Positions 35,744 through 44,989 of a stretch of 64,000 nt of DNA are shown here, one piece after another. The notes beneath the pieces were generated by a model that was not told the DNA's origin, searched no databases, and was given only the letters and a program-made list of their open reading frames with translations. The stretch is from Enterococcus haemoperoxidus ATCC BAA-382 (GTDB lineage: Bacteria > Bacillota > Bacilli > Lactobacillales > Enterococcaceae). Location: the NCBI RefSeq assembly GCF_000407165.1, contig NZ_KE136479.1, forward strand, positions 197,464 through 261,463, read 5' to 3'. The position numbers and the translations under genes are program-made. How positions within the stretch are numbered: the first letter of the stretch is position 1; each line of letters starts with the position of its first letter.

Positions 35744-36196
35744 ATGAAAGAGGAACAGAGATTTGGAATCATGAAAAAATACGTTAATTGGGTGTTAGAT
35801 ATCGTTTTAGGAGTACTTGCCTTACTTATTTTGATTTTTATGATTCGTCAATTGATTGATATTGCTACATTTATCAACAAACCAATGACACCTAAAAATT
35901 TATCGATCGTGATGCAAGAAGTGGTGGCATTTTTCATGTTATTTGAGTTTATTATGATGGTGATCCGCTATATTCAAGAAGGTCATCATATTCCAATTAG
36001 ATATTTGATTCTGATTTGTATTACGGCAATCTTAAGACAGTTAATGGTATTACATGGTGATGCAGTTCAAACATTATTATTATCTGTATCGATTTTATCA
36101 TTGGTTATTGTGTTGTTTGTTCTTAATTTAAGTGGGAATAAATCCTACGTTGGATTTAAATCTCATACAGATGATAGTCAAAAAATAGATAAATAA
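35744..36196 (+). CDS. psiE: PsiE family protein
   Basis: A 150-residue membrane protein with four helices and the PsiE pattern VVAFFMLFEFIMMVIRYIQEGHHIPIRYLILICITAILR. It is named for phosphate-starvation induction in E. coli; the molecular role is not known. AAGGGAG fits the ATG at 35744, not the TTG at 35723. The terminator downstream is shared with the convergent yeiH gene. Confidence 0.85.
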   Translation: MKEEQRFGIMKKYVNWVLDIVLGVLALLILIFMIRQLIDIATFINKPMTPKNLSIVMQEVVAFFMLFEFIMMVIRYIQEGHHIPIRYLILICITAILRQLMVLHGDAVQTLLLSVSILSLVIVLFVLNLSGNKSYVGFKSHTDDSQKIDK

Positions 36197-36248
36197 AATC
36201 AGTAAAAAGATCACTCAACGAAAATTTGAGTGATCTTTTACTGATTTT
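36196..36248. terminator. Bidirectional terminator
   Basis: A long near-perfect stem AAAATCAGTAAAA-GATCACTCAA with its complement, A- and T-rich at both ends, between psiE and the convergent YeiH gene. Confidence 0.9.
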
Positions 36249-36251
36249 AAA

Positions 36252-37298
36252 TTAAATTCTTAATAAAGAAATCAACGCGATAGCTAAAATAACTTGAATA
36301 AGCCCGACTGATAATCCATAGATTAAGAAACGTTTTCCTTCTTTGAAGAATTTTTGGAAATCTAAACGTAATCCGATAGCAGCTAGTGCAGTGATTTCAA
36401 ACCAACCACTAAAGAAATGAGCAGTCTCACTTAGTTGTGCGGGTAAATGAACCAGACTATTGATAACACAAAATAAAACAAATCCCACAACATACCAAGG
36501 TAAAGCGCCGTTTTTTTTCTTAGGGGTTACTTCTACAGTGGAAGAGAACGCAGACCTTTGTTGTTTAAATTTACCAAAAAAGTAAACAACGACCACAAGT
36601 AGCATGATGCGCATGATTTTAAATAGCATAGCAAGCTCGACAACTTCTCCGTTGACCATACTGGCACTTGCAACAACTTGTCCCACAGATTGCAGGATAC
36701 CGCCGATCAAAGCGCTTTTGGTTAGAATGTCACTGCCGTAAATAAGGGAGCCGATAATAGGCAATAACAACATTAGGATGGTTCCAAGCAAATTGACCAA
36801 CGTAATGATCTGCCCTTTTTCTTCTTCTTTTGCGTGAATGGCAGGAGCGATCGAAGCCACCGCAGATGAACCACAGACTGCGTTTCCGCCAGCCATTAAT
36901 AACGACATGTTATCTGAAAACTGCATCTTTTTACCAAGTACATACGAAGCTATAATCGTCAAACTCATTTGTAAAAGGACAAAAATACCACCTGAGACAC
37001 CAATTTGAGCGATGGTTTGGAATGTAACGGTTGCACCTAATAATACAACTGAAAATTCTAATAGCTTACCTTCAGCCACTTTAGTTCCTTTTTCTAAAAC
37101 TGGATTTTTCAAAAAAGTGTTGCCCAGTAAAATCCCTAATAAAATCGCAATTGTCGCGGCGCCTAAGGTCGGCAGCCAGATGGCTACAATTTTACTAATA
37201 ACCGCTACGATAAAAGCCGTAATCAGTCCAGGTAAAATGATCATAGCCTTTGTTAAATAAGAATGTTTTACATTATTGTTTTCCACTAAATCATTCAT
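36252..37298 (-). CDS. YeiH family putative sulfate exporter
   Basis: A 348-residue protein with about ten helices of the UPF0324/YeiH family. It has [19 protein letters not shown] near the start and the signature [21 protein letters not shown]. It is believed to export sulfite or sulfate-type anions; B. subtilis and E. coli homologues are governed by LysR regulators encoded beside them. The divergent LysR gene here, 110 bases away, fits. Confidence 0.87.
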   Translation of the reverse strand: MNDLVENNNVKHSYLTKAMIILPGLITAFIVAVISKIVAIWLPTLGAATIAILLGILLGNTFLKNPVLEKGTKVAEGKLLEFSVVLLGATVTFQTIAQIGVSGGIFVLLQMSLTIIASYVLGKKMQFSDNMSLLMAGGNAVCGSSAVASIAPAIHAKEEEKGQIITLVNLLGTILMLLLPIIGSLIYGSDILTKSALIGGILQSVGQVVASASMVNGEVVELAMLFKIMRIMLLVVVVYFFGKFKQQRSAFSSTVEVTPKKKNGALPWYVVGFVLFCVINSLVHLPAQLSETAHFFSGWFEITALAAIGLRLDFQKFFKEGKRFLIYGLSVGLIQVILAIALISLLRI

Positions 37299-37408
37299 CT
37301 TCTTTCTTTGTTTGTCTATCTATAAATCTAGTATAACGAAATAATTTGCATTTGAGAAATAAATAGTTAAAATGATATCTATAACGAAAGTGAATGGAAG
37401 GGGTCTCT

Positions 37409-38236
37409 ATGTTTAAACTACTGAAAACATTTCGTGCTGTTTATGAAACAAGAAACTTTTCAAAAGCGGCGGAACTTTTATATATTTCACAACCGGCCGT
37501 TTCTAATCAAATCAAGCAGTTGGAAGAAGAACTTGATATTCAGCTATTTGTTCGTAATGGACGGCAAGAATTTATTACGACGAAACAAGCTGATATTTTA
37601 TATCATCATTTGCTTAATTTATCAGATGATTGGGAAGATACACTACATGCGTTGCGGATCCAAACAATTCCAAAAGAAACATGCAAAATTATTGCTTCAA
37701 ATACGTTTGCAGTGTATTATCTCCCAGAATTAATGGAACAATTAATTAGAGAATTTCCTGAGGTTTCATTCATTTTAGATATGGATAATTCTGAACAAGT
37801 GTTGGATAGTATCGAAAAGCATCAAGCACATTTTGGGTTTATTGAAAAACCGTTGATAACAGATGCCATTATACGGCAAGAGATTTTATCGGATGAACTA
37901 GTTCATGCAGGTGATTTTTCTCAAGGGCTATGGTTGGTTCGTGAAAATAATTCTGGTGTTTTTCATTATACCGAGCGATACTTTTTAGAACATAATTTAA
38001 CTCCTCAGAAAATGATAATCAAAAATAATGAAATGATCGTCAGATGCTTGGAACAAGGGATAGGACAATCAATCATATCAAAGAGAGCGTTGAATGAAAA
38101 AATAAAATGGCGTTCATTGAACCAAGACTATCAGAGGAAGTTTTATTTTATCAAGAGACAACATATTGAATCTTTTCAATTACGAGCAATTGAAAAGTAT
38201 ATCAGTCAATACTATCAGCAAAATAAAGTGCAATGA
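37409..38236 (+). CDS. LysR family regulator, CysL/YeiE-like
   Basis: A 275-residue LysR regulator with a winged helix at 1-60 (FRAVYETRNFSKAAELLYISQPAVSNQIKQLE) and a periplasmic-binding-type effector domain. It is divergent from the YeiH exporter and probably controls it from the shared 110-base gap, as CysL-type and YeiE-type proteins do. GAAGGGG fits the ATG at 37409; an earlier start at 37394 is in frame but inside the likely leader. Confidence 0.87.
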   Translation: MFKLLKTFRAVYETRNFSKAAELLYISQPAVSNQIKQLEEELDIQLFVRNGRQEFITTKQADILYHHLLNLSDDWEDTLHALRIQTIPKETCKIIASNTFAVYYLPELMEQLIREFPEVSFILDMDNSEQVLDSIEKHQAHFGFIEKPLITDAIIRQEILSDELVHAGDFSQGLWLVRENNSGVFHYTERYFLEHNLTPQKMIIKNNEMIVRCLEQGIGQSIISKRALNEKIKWRSLNQDYQRKFYFIKRQHIESFQLRAIEKYISQYYQQNKVQ

Positions 38237-38462
38237 CTTAAAATTGATAAAAAATGGAAAAAAAATAGAATATATTTTAAATATGTTAATAAAATAGACA
38301 TTTTAATGGAAAAAAATAGGTAGCTTGTGCTATCTTAATAGAAGATAAATTAATAGTGACAATAATAACAGAACTAAATTGCTTTTATAGCGTTTTTCAT
38401 TTTACGTTTTGGCAGGAAAGATGATTAGAGTAACTATGGGATATAGGACGGGAGGGAATAAT

Positions 38463-38819
38463 ATGGAAGCATTTTTATGGAATGTGGAGCTAAAAGAGTA
38501 TATCGAAACAGTAGATCAAACAATCAATATTGACCAAGAGTATATCGATTATTATCATGATTTAGCAGAAGAAGCCAATCAACTAGTCAATAAGATAAAT
38601 GCAACAACGTTAGCGTCAATTTTACCAAAATTGATGGCTATTGACGAAAAATGTACCTTGGTCATTTTTTATATTTTTAATGGGTATGCCTTAGAAAATG
38701 ACTCGGCAGGTGATACCATCCAACTGATTGAGCAAGAATACAAGAAGACACATAGAGAAAAGTACATTTTTGATATGCCAGAATATGAAACGTGGTCTAT
38801 TTCTCAAAGAATTCATTGA
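38463..38819 (+). CDS. Hypothetical protein
   Basis: An acidic 118-residue soluble protein, beginning MEAFLWNVELKEYIETVDQ and mainly helical, with no signal peptide or membrane helix. I recognise no domain. GGGAGGG at 38450-38456 supports the ATG at 38463 over an earlier ATG at 38409. It is a single gene with a strong terminator downstream at 38911-38957. Confidence 0.6.
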   Translation: MEAFLWNVELKEYIETVDQTINIDQEYIDYYHDLAEEANQLVNKINATTLASILPKLMAIDEKCTLVIFYIFNGYALENDSAGDTIQLIEQEYKKTHREKYIFDMPEYETWSISQRIH

Positions 38820-38910
38820 TCTGTAAAGTAATAACTACATAGATACTCAATGAAAATAGCAAAAAACTCCTTACTTCAGAAAAAATTAAGACAATTATTA
38901 GGATTGATCT

Positions 38911-38957
38911 ATAAAATAAACACGACTAGAGAGCGATGCTAGTCGTGTTTATTTTAT
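38911..38957. terminator. Perfect 19-bp hairpin
   Basis: Arms ATAAAATAAACACGACTAG and the exact complement with a nine-base loop. A and T are rich at both ends, so it can work for both strands. Confidence 0.85.
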
Positions 38958-39060
38958 GCAATGATATCGAGTTGATGCTTTTTTTTTATGTCAAAGGCTT
39001 TATTTCTATAAATTTTACGTGATACAATAAAATAGAAGTCTATCAGAAAGGAACTTAATA

Positions 39061-39570
39061 ATGGAGTCATTGGATTATCTAACAAAACTAGTAAGTAAAA
39101 TAAGCGATTTACCGTTAGAAGATTTTCAAATTGAAGAGCAAAATAAAGAGTATGAAGGAGCTACTTTTTCGCTAGGAAAACAAACATTTAGAAGTAGAAA
39201 AGCAAAAAGAACACCGAAAAAAATAGGCTATTTCGTTTCTTTTTGGGAAAAGGATACTGAGCGTAACAATCAACCTTATCATTCTACAACAGCACCTGAT
39301 AAATTAGTCATCACTGTATTGGATCAAGAAAAAAGCGGGCAATTTGTGTTCCCTAAAAAAGTTCTAATAAAAAATGGGATTTTAAGACATGGAGAAGTAA
39401 GAGGAAAGATGGCACTACGAGTATATCCTGACTGGATTCAGGCGTTGAACAAAACAGCTACGGCCACACAAAACTGGCAAAGGCCATTTTTTATTGATCT
39501 AACTGATGAACTTGATTTGGAAAAACTAGAAATGCTTTATTTTAAGCAAGCTGATTTGTTATCGAAATAA
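39061..39570 (+). CDS. MepB family protein
   Basis: A 169-residue protein of the MepB family, first named in the S. aureus mepRAB multidrug locus; its biochemical role is not established. Typical segments are KIGYFVSFWEKD, FVFPKKVLIKNGILRH and GEVRGKMALRVYPDW. Neither MepA nor MepR is adjacent, so it stands alone. AAAGGAAC precedes the ATG. A stem-loop follows at 39576-39609. Confidence 0.82.
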   Translation: MESLDYLTKLVSKISDLPLEDFQIEEQNKEYEGATFSLGKQTFRSRKAKRTPKKIGYFVSFWEKDTERNNQPYHSTTAPDKLVITVLDQEKSGQFVFPKKVLIKNGILRHGEVRGKMALRVYPDWIQALNKTATATQNWQRPFFIDLTDELDLEKLEMLYFKQADLLSK

Positions 39571-39575
39571 AAATA

Positions 39576-39609
39576 GACTAGAAATAAGCAATCAAGCTTA
39601 TTCCTAGTC
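39576..39609 (+). terminator. Stem-loop after mepB
   Basis: GACTAGAAATAAGC against GCTTATTCCTAGTC with one mismatched pair and a six-base loop. It lacks a T-run. Confidence 0.6.
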
Positions 39610-39899
39610 CTAATAGTCATCAATAAAGAAAATACAAACAATGATATTCATATAAAAGGAAGTATTGAAAAAGGTTGTGTTGATTTTTGATCATTGTGTT
39701 TTCTTAATGAATACTTGGGAGTAGTAATGTGACTATTATTTTTTAAGAATCGCTGCTTACTCCCTAAATCATCCAGGAGAATGGGTAAAAGACTGGTTGG
39801 GATCAGCTTTTAATATAGTCAATGGTTGGTTGACAGTTATATGTTATGATTTAAAAAGTAAGCAAGCGTTCCTTCATGATAGAAACGAATACATAAAAA

Positions 39900-39929
39900 A
39901 ATGGCGTTGGACACACATCCAACGCCATT
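39900..39929 (-). terminator. Minus-strand terminator without an evident gene
   Basis: A perfect 12-bp stem AATGGCGTTGGA/TCCAACGCCATT. The T-run is on the minus strand only, so it would end a leftward transcript, yet no gene is visible to its right for 800 bases. Confidence 0.6.
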
Positions 39930-40042
39930 GTAAGTTCAATAAATAAGCATAAACATTTCCAAGTCAGAAAAAAACTAGTATAAACCTCTAGAAATTTCTG
40001 TCAAAATTGAGTAAAATGGAATATGTCAATGTATAAATATTG

Positions 40043-40130
40043 GCTTAAGCAACTTGATTGGTCAGGTGTTCACTGACTGTTCAGGGCTTCGTGATTTAGT
40101 TGGTAGCTAAATCATGAAGTGCTTTTTTTT
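40043..40130 (+). ncRNA. Candidate small RNA with intrinsic terminator
   Basis: TATAAA at 40032-40037 and a weak TTGAGT 19 bases upstream could start a transcript near 40043. It holds a small stem GTCA/TGAC (40062-40078) and ends in CTTC-GATTTAG/CTAAATC-GAAG followed by TGC and eight T. No reading frame of note lies inside. Function unknown. Confidence 0.35.
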
Positions 40131-40424
40131 ATCCTATTCGTTTCTATCTAACATCCATTTTATAGGAAAACCCTTTTAGGGTCAATAAAGGGTTGGAAAA
40201 AAATTACGTGAATTGTTAAATTGTTTTAAATATGTACGGAAAATATATATATCAAAAAATAAAATAAATATATCATGAGAGGTATATAAATAGAAGAAAC
40301 ACAAAAAGGAATTTAAAAATAAAGCCAAGTATGATAATAGCGCTGTCGGGTGTAATGAATATCCAAATGCTTAACAAAGTGAAATCACTATCTCAATATG
40401 CTGGGTCGATTAATATAAGTGAAA

Positions 40425-40600
40425 AGTGAGTGAGAATAAACGATGGGTGCAAAAGTAATTTCTTCGAAAATAAGCTGAAATTGCTGTAAAACACAATGAA
40501 TATAATGAACTGATGTTGCACAGTAATTACTTGGTTCTCAGGATTAAACAGTTCTGTCCCATCCTCTTGTTGTATCCGCTATGAAACAACGCAGATTCCT
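40425..40600. repeat. Dispersed repeat, copy near 40.5 kb
   Basis: Contains GAATAAACGATGGG, TCTTCGAAAATAAGCTGAAATT, GCTGTAAAACACAATGA (40483-40499), TGTTGCACAGT (40514-40524) and TTGGTTCTCAGGATTAAAC. The middle blocks recur in the same order at 62390-62545, and the left blocks at 43650-43710. Confidence 0.7.
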
Positions 40601-40751
40601 GTGAAGATCTAAAAATATAACTTTATATAAGAAACCCTATCATATGCACTTTCCGTGATCCCTTGATATAATTAATCTGTGTTGTACTGTTTGTATTAGT
40701 TTCTTTGTTGATGCAACTTAAATAAGTTAAGAAATAAAGGAGGATGCTACA

Positions 40752-42083
40752 ATGGAACATTTTGATGTAATTATTATAGGAAGCGGACCTGGCGGTATGG
40801 CGGCAGCTTACGATTTAGCTGCTGCTGGGGAAAAAATTGCTGTAGTAGAAGCTGATTTATGGGGCGGCACGTGTCCTAATCGCGGTTGTGATCCAAAAAA
40901 AGTTCTTTATGGAGCAGTTGAGGCTAAGGATATGCTTAGCCAATTAAAAGGTAGTGGTTTTGATGTGATACCAGAAGTTAATTGGAGCGATCTGATGGCG
41001 TTCAAGGAGACTTTTACCCAGTCGGTACCTGTTGAACAAAAAACGGGATTAGCAAATGCAGGGATTCGAACAATCACTGGATTTGCTCGTTTTAACGATA
41101 AACATACGATCACAGTAGAAAATAAAAATTATCAGGCTGACAAATTTATTTTAGCGACAGGACAGCGATCCGCTATTTTAGATATTCCAGGAAAAGAAAA
41201 TTTTGGTACGAGTACTGATTTTTTAAATATGAAAGAGTTACCTAAAAAAATAGCCTTCGTTGGTGGAGGATATATTTCTCTAGAACTTGCTAATATTGCT
41301 AATAGTTGTGGCAGTGAGGTACATTTACTGCATCATAATGAACGACCTTTAAAAGGATTTGATGAGGCGTTGACAAAAGAGTTGATCGAAAATCTTAAGC
41401 TCCGTGGAATTCATTTTCATTTTAATGACTCGGCTGAAACGATTGTCAAGAAAGGTACACAATTTGAAGTAGCCCTAACCAGTCAGGGAACATTAGTGGT
41501 TGATCGTGTCTTTTGCGCAACAGGTCGGATTCCTAATGTGGAAGGCTTAAACTTAGAAAAAATAGGTGTCGACTTTACCCATAAAGGCATTAGCGTAAAT
41601 GAGTATTTGCAAACAACTGTAGAAACAATTTACGCATTAGGAGATTGCTTAGACAAAAATAAACCCAAGTTAACGCCTGTTTCTAGTTTTGAAGGCAGCT
41701 ATCTTGCAAAATGTCTTAGCGGAAAGTCGCAAGAAACCATTAAATATCCTGCACTGCCAACCATTATTTTTAGTTCGCCTAAACTAGCGCAAGTTGGTTT
41801 AACAGATCAAGCAACTTTAGAGGATAAAAAATATAAAGTGCAAGATTTAGATTTAACTCAATGGTTTACTTACAAGCGTCTTAATGAGCCTTTAGTAAAA
41901 GCTAAAATTGTGACTGAAAAAGCAACAGGTCTATTAGTTGGTGCAACAGTCTTAGGGAATGAGGCCGATCAGCTGATCAATCTGTTTACTCTGATGATCA
42001 ACCAAAAATTGCCAGCTGATAAAGTCAATGACATGATTATGCTTTATCCAACGGTTTCTAGTGATTTAAGTTATCTATATTAA
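40752..42083 (+). CDS. Glutathione-reductase-like flavoprotein, atypical
   Basis: A 443-residue class I disulfide oxidoreductase. It has the FAD site IIIGSGPGGMAAA, a redox pair C41/C46 in GGTCPNRGCDPKK, an NAD(P) site IAFVGGGYISLELANIA, the second FAD site TIYALGDCL and a C-terminal dimer domain. In true glutathione, lipoamide and mercuric reductases the end carries HPTxxE, with a His-Glu pair that activates the thiol of the partner subunit. Here it reads LYPTVSSD, so the histidine is Tyr and the glutamate Asp. Its substrate is unknown. AAAGGAGG precedes the ATG. Confidence 0.85.
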   Translation: MEHFDVIIIGSGPGGMAAAYDLAAAGEKIAVVEADLWGGTCPNRGCDPKKVLYGAVEAKDMLSQLKGSGFDVIPEVNWSDLMAFKETFTQSVPVEQKTGLANAGIRTITGFARFNDKHTITVENKNYQADKFILATGQRSAILDIPGKENFGTSTDFLNMKELPKKIAFVGGGYISLELANIANSCGSEVHLLHHNERPLKGFDEALTKELIENLKLRGIHFHFNDSAETIVKKGTQFEVALTSQGTLVVDRVFCATGRIPNVEGLNLEKIGVDFTHKGISVNEYLQTTVETIYALGDCLDKNKPKLTPVSSFEGSYLAKCLSGKSQETIKYPALPTIIFSSPKLAQVGLTDQATLEDKKYKVQDLDLTQWFTYKRLNEPLVKAKIVTEKATGLLVGATVLGNEADQLINLFTLMINQKLPADKVNDMIMLYPTVSSDLSYLY

Positions 42084-42128
42084 AATAAGCTGTAAACGAA
42101 ATTTATAACATTTCGTTTACAGCTTATT
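42083..42128 (+). terminator. Perfect 20-bp hairpin
   Basis: Arms 42083-42102 and 42109-42128, starting AAATAAGCTGTAAACG, with a short loop. It lies directly at the stop of the flavoprotein gene and isolates it from the MFS gene. Confidence 0.85.
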
Positions 42129-42341
42129 TAATTATTTATTTATAGAAGAAATTAAACGTTGACTTGCAGCTAAGTGTAAGTAATAATAGGATAATTACTT
42201 ACACTTTAGAGGAAAGTAATTGATAAATAGTATTTATCAATTACATAAAAATAAAGCATTAGATATTATAGACGATTCTTTTTAAAATATAGATAGTGAA
42301 AAACTGAACAAAGTTAATTTTAAACAGCTAGGAGAATGGCA

Positions 42342-43598
42342 ATGGAAACAACCAAAAAAAATTACACCCCTTTGATCGGATCATTATATACAAATTTTAT
42401 TTTTCAGGGTATGGCAGCAATTATTTTATCCCAAAATCTTAATGCTTTGATGGATAGTTGGCAGGCAACTGTGCAACAAGTAACTTTAGTTATTAGCGGT
42501 ATCGGTTTGGGACGCGTGCTGATTTTGTATTTTGCTGGTTATTTTTCGGATAAATTTGGACGTAAAAAAACAGTACAGTTAGGGATCATCAGTTATTTGA
42601 TTTTTTTCCTTGGAATCTTAATCAGTCAAAATTATTTACAAGGTCTCTTTTTTGCCTTGTTTGCTGGGTTTAGTAATGCCTTTTTGGACACAAGCACTTA
42701 TCCAACCTTGATGGAAGCTTATCCAAATGAAAAAGACAATAGTTCTCTTAGTGTGCTGAACAAAGCGTTTATTTCTTTAGGGCAGTTTATCTTACCATTG
42801 CTAACACGATTTATGTTGAATCATGGAATTTATTTTGGACTTGTTTTCATTGGATGTGCTGTAGGTTTATTTCTTAATTTGTTGTATATTTCTAAACTGG
42901 GATTTCCAGAAAGAGCAGAAATAGATGTGAGCATACCGCAAATGATCAAAGAAGAAGTAGATGCTAAGAAAAAACAACCGTTGTTTAAAGTAGAAGGATT
43001 AGCATTATTAGTGTTTAGCTTTACTTGTGTATCTACGTTCAATATTTTTATTTTGTGGGTTCCATCTTTTGCAGAATCATTAAATCTTATGAACCATTCA
43101 AATAGTTTGGTTTTAGTTAGTGCATATAGTATTGGTTCATTTGCATCTGTATTTTTAACGTCATTGATTGTAAAACGTGGAGTTGCACCAACGTTGTTAT
43201 TAGTCTGGTGTACGCTAATTTCATTATTCTTACTGGTTGGCATGACACTGTTTCCAAGTGTACCGATGTTTTTGATTGGCTCGATCGGTATCGGCGTTTT
43301 TGCAGCAGGAGGAATCTGGCAGTTGGGACTGGCTGTATTGCTAGAGCTATTTTCAAAAGGGAAGGGACGAATCACTAGCTATTATTCGATTGCGACCTCT
43401 GTGTCTGTGATGATCATCCCTTATATAACAGGGCAACTTGAAAAAATCAATGTTTCACTGATTTTTGGATTAAACATTGTTCTGACTGCGATTGGTTTTG
43501 TTGCTGCAATAATCATTCGGTACCGCTATAAAAAAGTAACGAGTGAGTGGAAAGAACACGATAAAGAAATGATTGAGTTAAAAGGAATCGTTGAGTGA
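42342..43598 (+). CDS. MFS transporter
   Basis: A 418-residue major facilitator with 12 helices. The loop between helices 2 and 3 reads GYFSDKFGRKKTVQLG, the family hallmark, and a large central loop lies around 190-220. It resembles the YdiM/YdiN shikimate-region group; the substrate is unknown. The ATG at 42336 is one base from AGGAG; the ATG at 42342 (METTKKNY) has normal spacing. It lies beside the atypical flavoprotein but with a terminator between. Confidence 0.83.
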   Translation: METTKKNYTPLIGSLYTNFIFQGMAAIILSQNLNALMDSWQATVQQVTLVISGIGLGRVLILYFAGYFSDKFGRKKTVQLGIISYLIFFLGILISQNYLQGLFFALFAGFSNAFLDTSTYPTLMEAYPNEKDNSSLSVLNKAFISLGQFILPLLTRFMLNHGIYFGLVFIGCAVGLFLNLLYISKLGFPERAEIDVSIPQMIKEEVDAKKKQPLFKVEGLALLVFSFTCVSTFNIFILWVPSFAESLNLMNHSNSLVLVSAYSIGSFASVFLTSLIVKRGVAPTLLLVWCTLISLFLLVGMTLFPSVPMFLIGSIGIGVFAAGGIWQLGLAVLLELFSKGKGRITSYYSIATSVSVMIIPYITGQLEKINVSLIFGLNIVLTAIGFVAAIIIRYRYKKVTSEWKEHDKEMIELKGIVE

Positions 43599-43605
43599 TA
43601 AATCT

Positions 43606-43783
43606 AAAAAAGCGTGGGACAAAACTAAAGAACAGTTTTGTTTCGCGCTCTAAATCCGAATAAACGGCGAGAAAAAAGCAGCTCCTTCGGAAATAAGCTG
43701 AAATTCACAAAAATTTGAAAAGCAATTTTCGTGAATTTCCTCTTATTTCTCGGAGCTAAACGCTTTTGTCTCGGCCTCTTTTA
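43606..43783. repeat. Composite palindromic repeat between convergent genes
   Basis: Three parts: a terminator hairpin ACAAAACT/AGTTTTGT with GCG arms; the block CGCGCTCTAAATCCGAATAAACGGCGAG (43643-43670), a reverse copy of the one at 14.05 kb; and a large hairpin AGCTCCTTCGGAAATAAG (43680) to CTTATTTCTCGGAGCT (43742-43757). The last repeats the design of the 27.2-kb units. It lies between the MFS gene and the convergent membrane gene. Confidence 0.8.
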
Positions 43784-43785
43784 TG

Positions 43786-44955
43786 TTACCCAATCAAATT
43801 GACTAAAATCCCTGTAATGAAAACAGATGTGATCGTTACGGTAGAAAAACCAGCGATAACCATCTTTGGTAGAATTTGTCCTTCGATCAGAGCAATTTCT
43901 TCAGGTGTGCCGTTGATACTTTTCGCTGCTTCCTGACTCAAAATCATTGTTCCAGGGAAACCATATAATGAAGTTAAACCGATCGCAATCGACATAGATA
44001 AACTATAGCCAAGAAACTTGCCGGCAATCGCCGCAAACAATACATTTCCGGTTACACCGACTAAAAACGAAAGCGTCAAAGGTAAAATCAATTCGATCAA
44101 ATCATGTATAGAAATCGTTGCTAAAGGACCAAAGATAATAATCAAAATAGCTAACATCATCAATCCATACGCATCAATCCCATTCAAGATATTTGGCTTA
44201 AAAATATTTAACTCTCTTAAAGCAATCCCAAACAATAAGCAGAGAATGAATGTGTTGATCATGCCATTCGTTAGATTATTAACAAAAGTAGCAAGTAAAA
44301 CAGTTACTCCAACAACAAATAGTGTCCCTGCTGTTGTATGGAAAAGTTCTGGTAAACGTGTCTTTTTTTGTTCTTTTTCTTCTACTTTTTCAGCTTTAGC
44401 AAAAGCATCAGGATTTTCTTGGTATTCTTGATGTAGACGGTTGGCTTCTTTTCTTAAAATTAAAGAAGTCAATGGAAAACCAATCAACCCTTGAAAGGCT
44501 GAAATCAAAACAGGTAAAACAGCAACAGACAATAAACCTGCAGCGATTGCGGCATCTTGAACCATGATGATTGAAATTGTACCGCCAGAAATCGCCCCGA
44601 TTGCAGCAATTGCATAACTTTGATCTTCGAATAATGGACCAACTAATAATAATGCTGCAACAATCCCAAGAGTTGCGGCTACTCCAATCAAGAAAGTTCG
44701 CCATTGTTGTTTAAATTCTTTTAAACTGATTGTTGTTCCCAGGTGGACTAAAATAAACCCAACAACAGTTGTTCCTAAAGCGAGTAACGAAGAACTAGGT
44801 AATAGATCCTCTGGAAATAAGTTTGTTTTAAAACCAATCAAGAAGATCAATGAGGCAATCAATAAGGTTGACAAGAGCGACTTGGTTTTTTTAGAAATAT
44901 AATCACTAACCGTCCAAACAAGCATAATAATCGTAAAAGCTAACACAGAATTCAT
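43786..44955 (-). CDS. Multipass membrane transporter-like protein
   Basis: A 389-residue protein with about ten or eleven helices and a charged cytoplasmic loop (about 170-205, LHQEYQENPDAFAKAEKVEEKEQKK) in the middle. The halves have glycine-rich membrane segments such as AIAAIGAISGGTISIIM and SIAIGLTSLYGFPGTM, which suggests an inverted-repeat symporter (GltS/KdgT-like), but I cannot assign a family. It is the last gene of a unit with YitT, an M20 peptidase and a small protein, so transport of an amino acid or peptide breakdown product is plausible. Confidence 0.65.
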   Translation of the reverse strand: MNSVLAFTIIMLVWTVSDYISKKTKSLLSTLLIASLIFLIGFKTNLFPEDLLPSSSLLALGTTVVGFILVHLGTTISLKEFKQQWRTFLIGVAATLGIVAALLLVGPLFEDQSYAIAAIGAISGGTISIIMVQDAAIAAGLLSVAVLPVLISAFQGLIGFPLTSLILRKEANRLHQEYQENPDAFAKAEKVEEKEQKKTRLPELFHTTAGTLFVVGVTVLLATFVNNLTNGMINTFILCLLFGIALRELNIFKPNILNGIDAYGLMMLAILIIIFGPLATISIHDLIELILPLTLSFLVGVTGNVLFAAIAGKFLGYSLSMSIAIGLTSLYGFPGTMILSQEAAKSINGTPEEIALIEGQILPKMVIAGFSTVTITSVFITGILVNLIG

Positions 44956-44989
44956 AATTTTCGCTCTCCTTTTTCTAAGTGGCTATTTT

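Larger units (their letters stand above)
39610..40751. other. 1.1-kb non-coding stretch with remnants, hairpins and a repeat
   Basis: There is no intact gene. From 39728 to 39946 one plus frame has no stop but also no start. It encodes a Trp-rich, bacteriocin-like stretch, HPGEWVKDWLGSAFNIVNG. Then come a perfect hairpin (39900-39929), a possible small RNA with terminator (about 40043-40130), an AT-rich segment and a dispersed repeat (about 40425-40600). AAGGAGGATG at 40737 belongs to the next gene. Confidence 0.5.

Noticed and set aside
39890-40130. Fst/par type I toxin-antitoxin locus
   Set aside because: Two terminators and a possible small RNA suggested it, but no Fst-like peptide frame is present.
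40331-40429. 32-codon frame starting MIIALSGVMNIQ
   Set aside because: No ribosome site at proper spacing and no recognisable peptide type; it lies in a non-coding AT-rich area.
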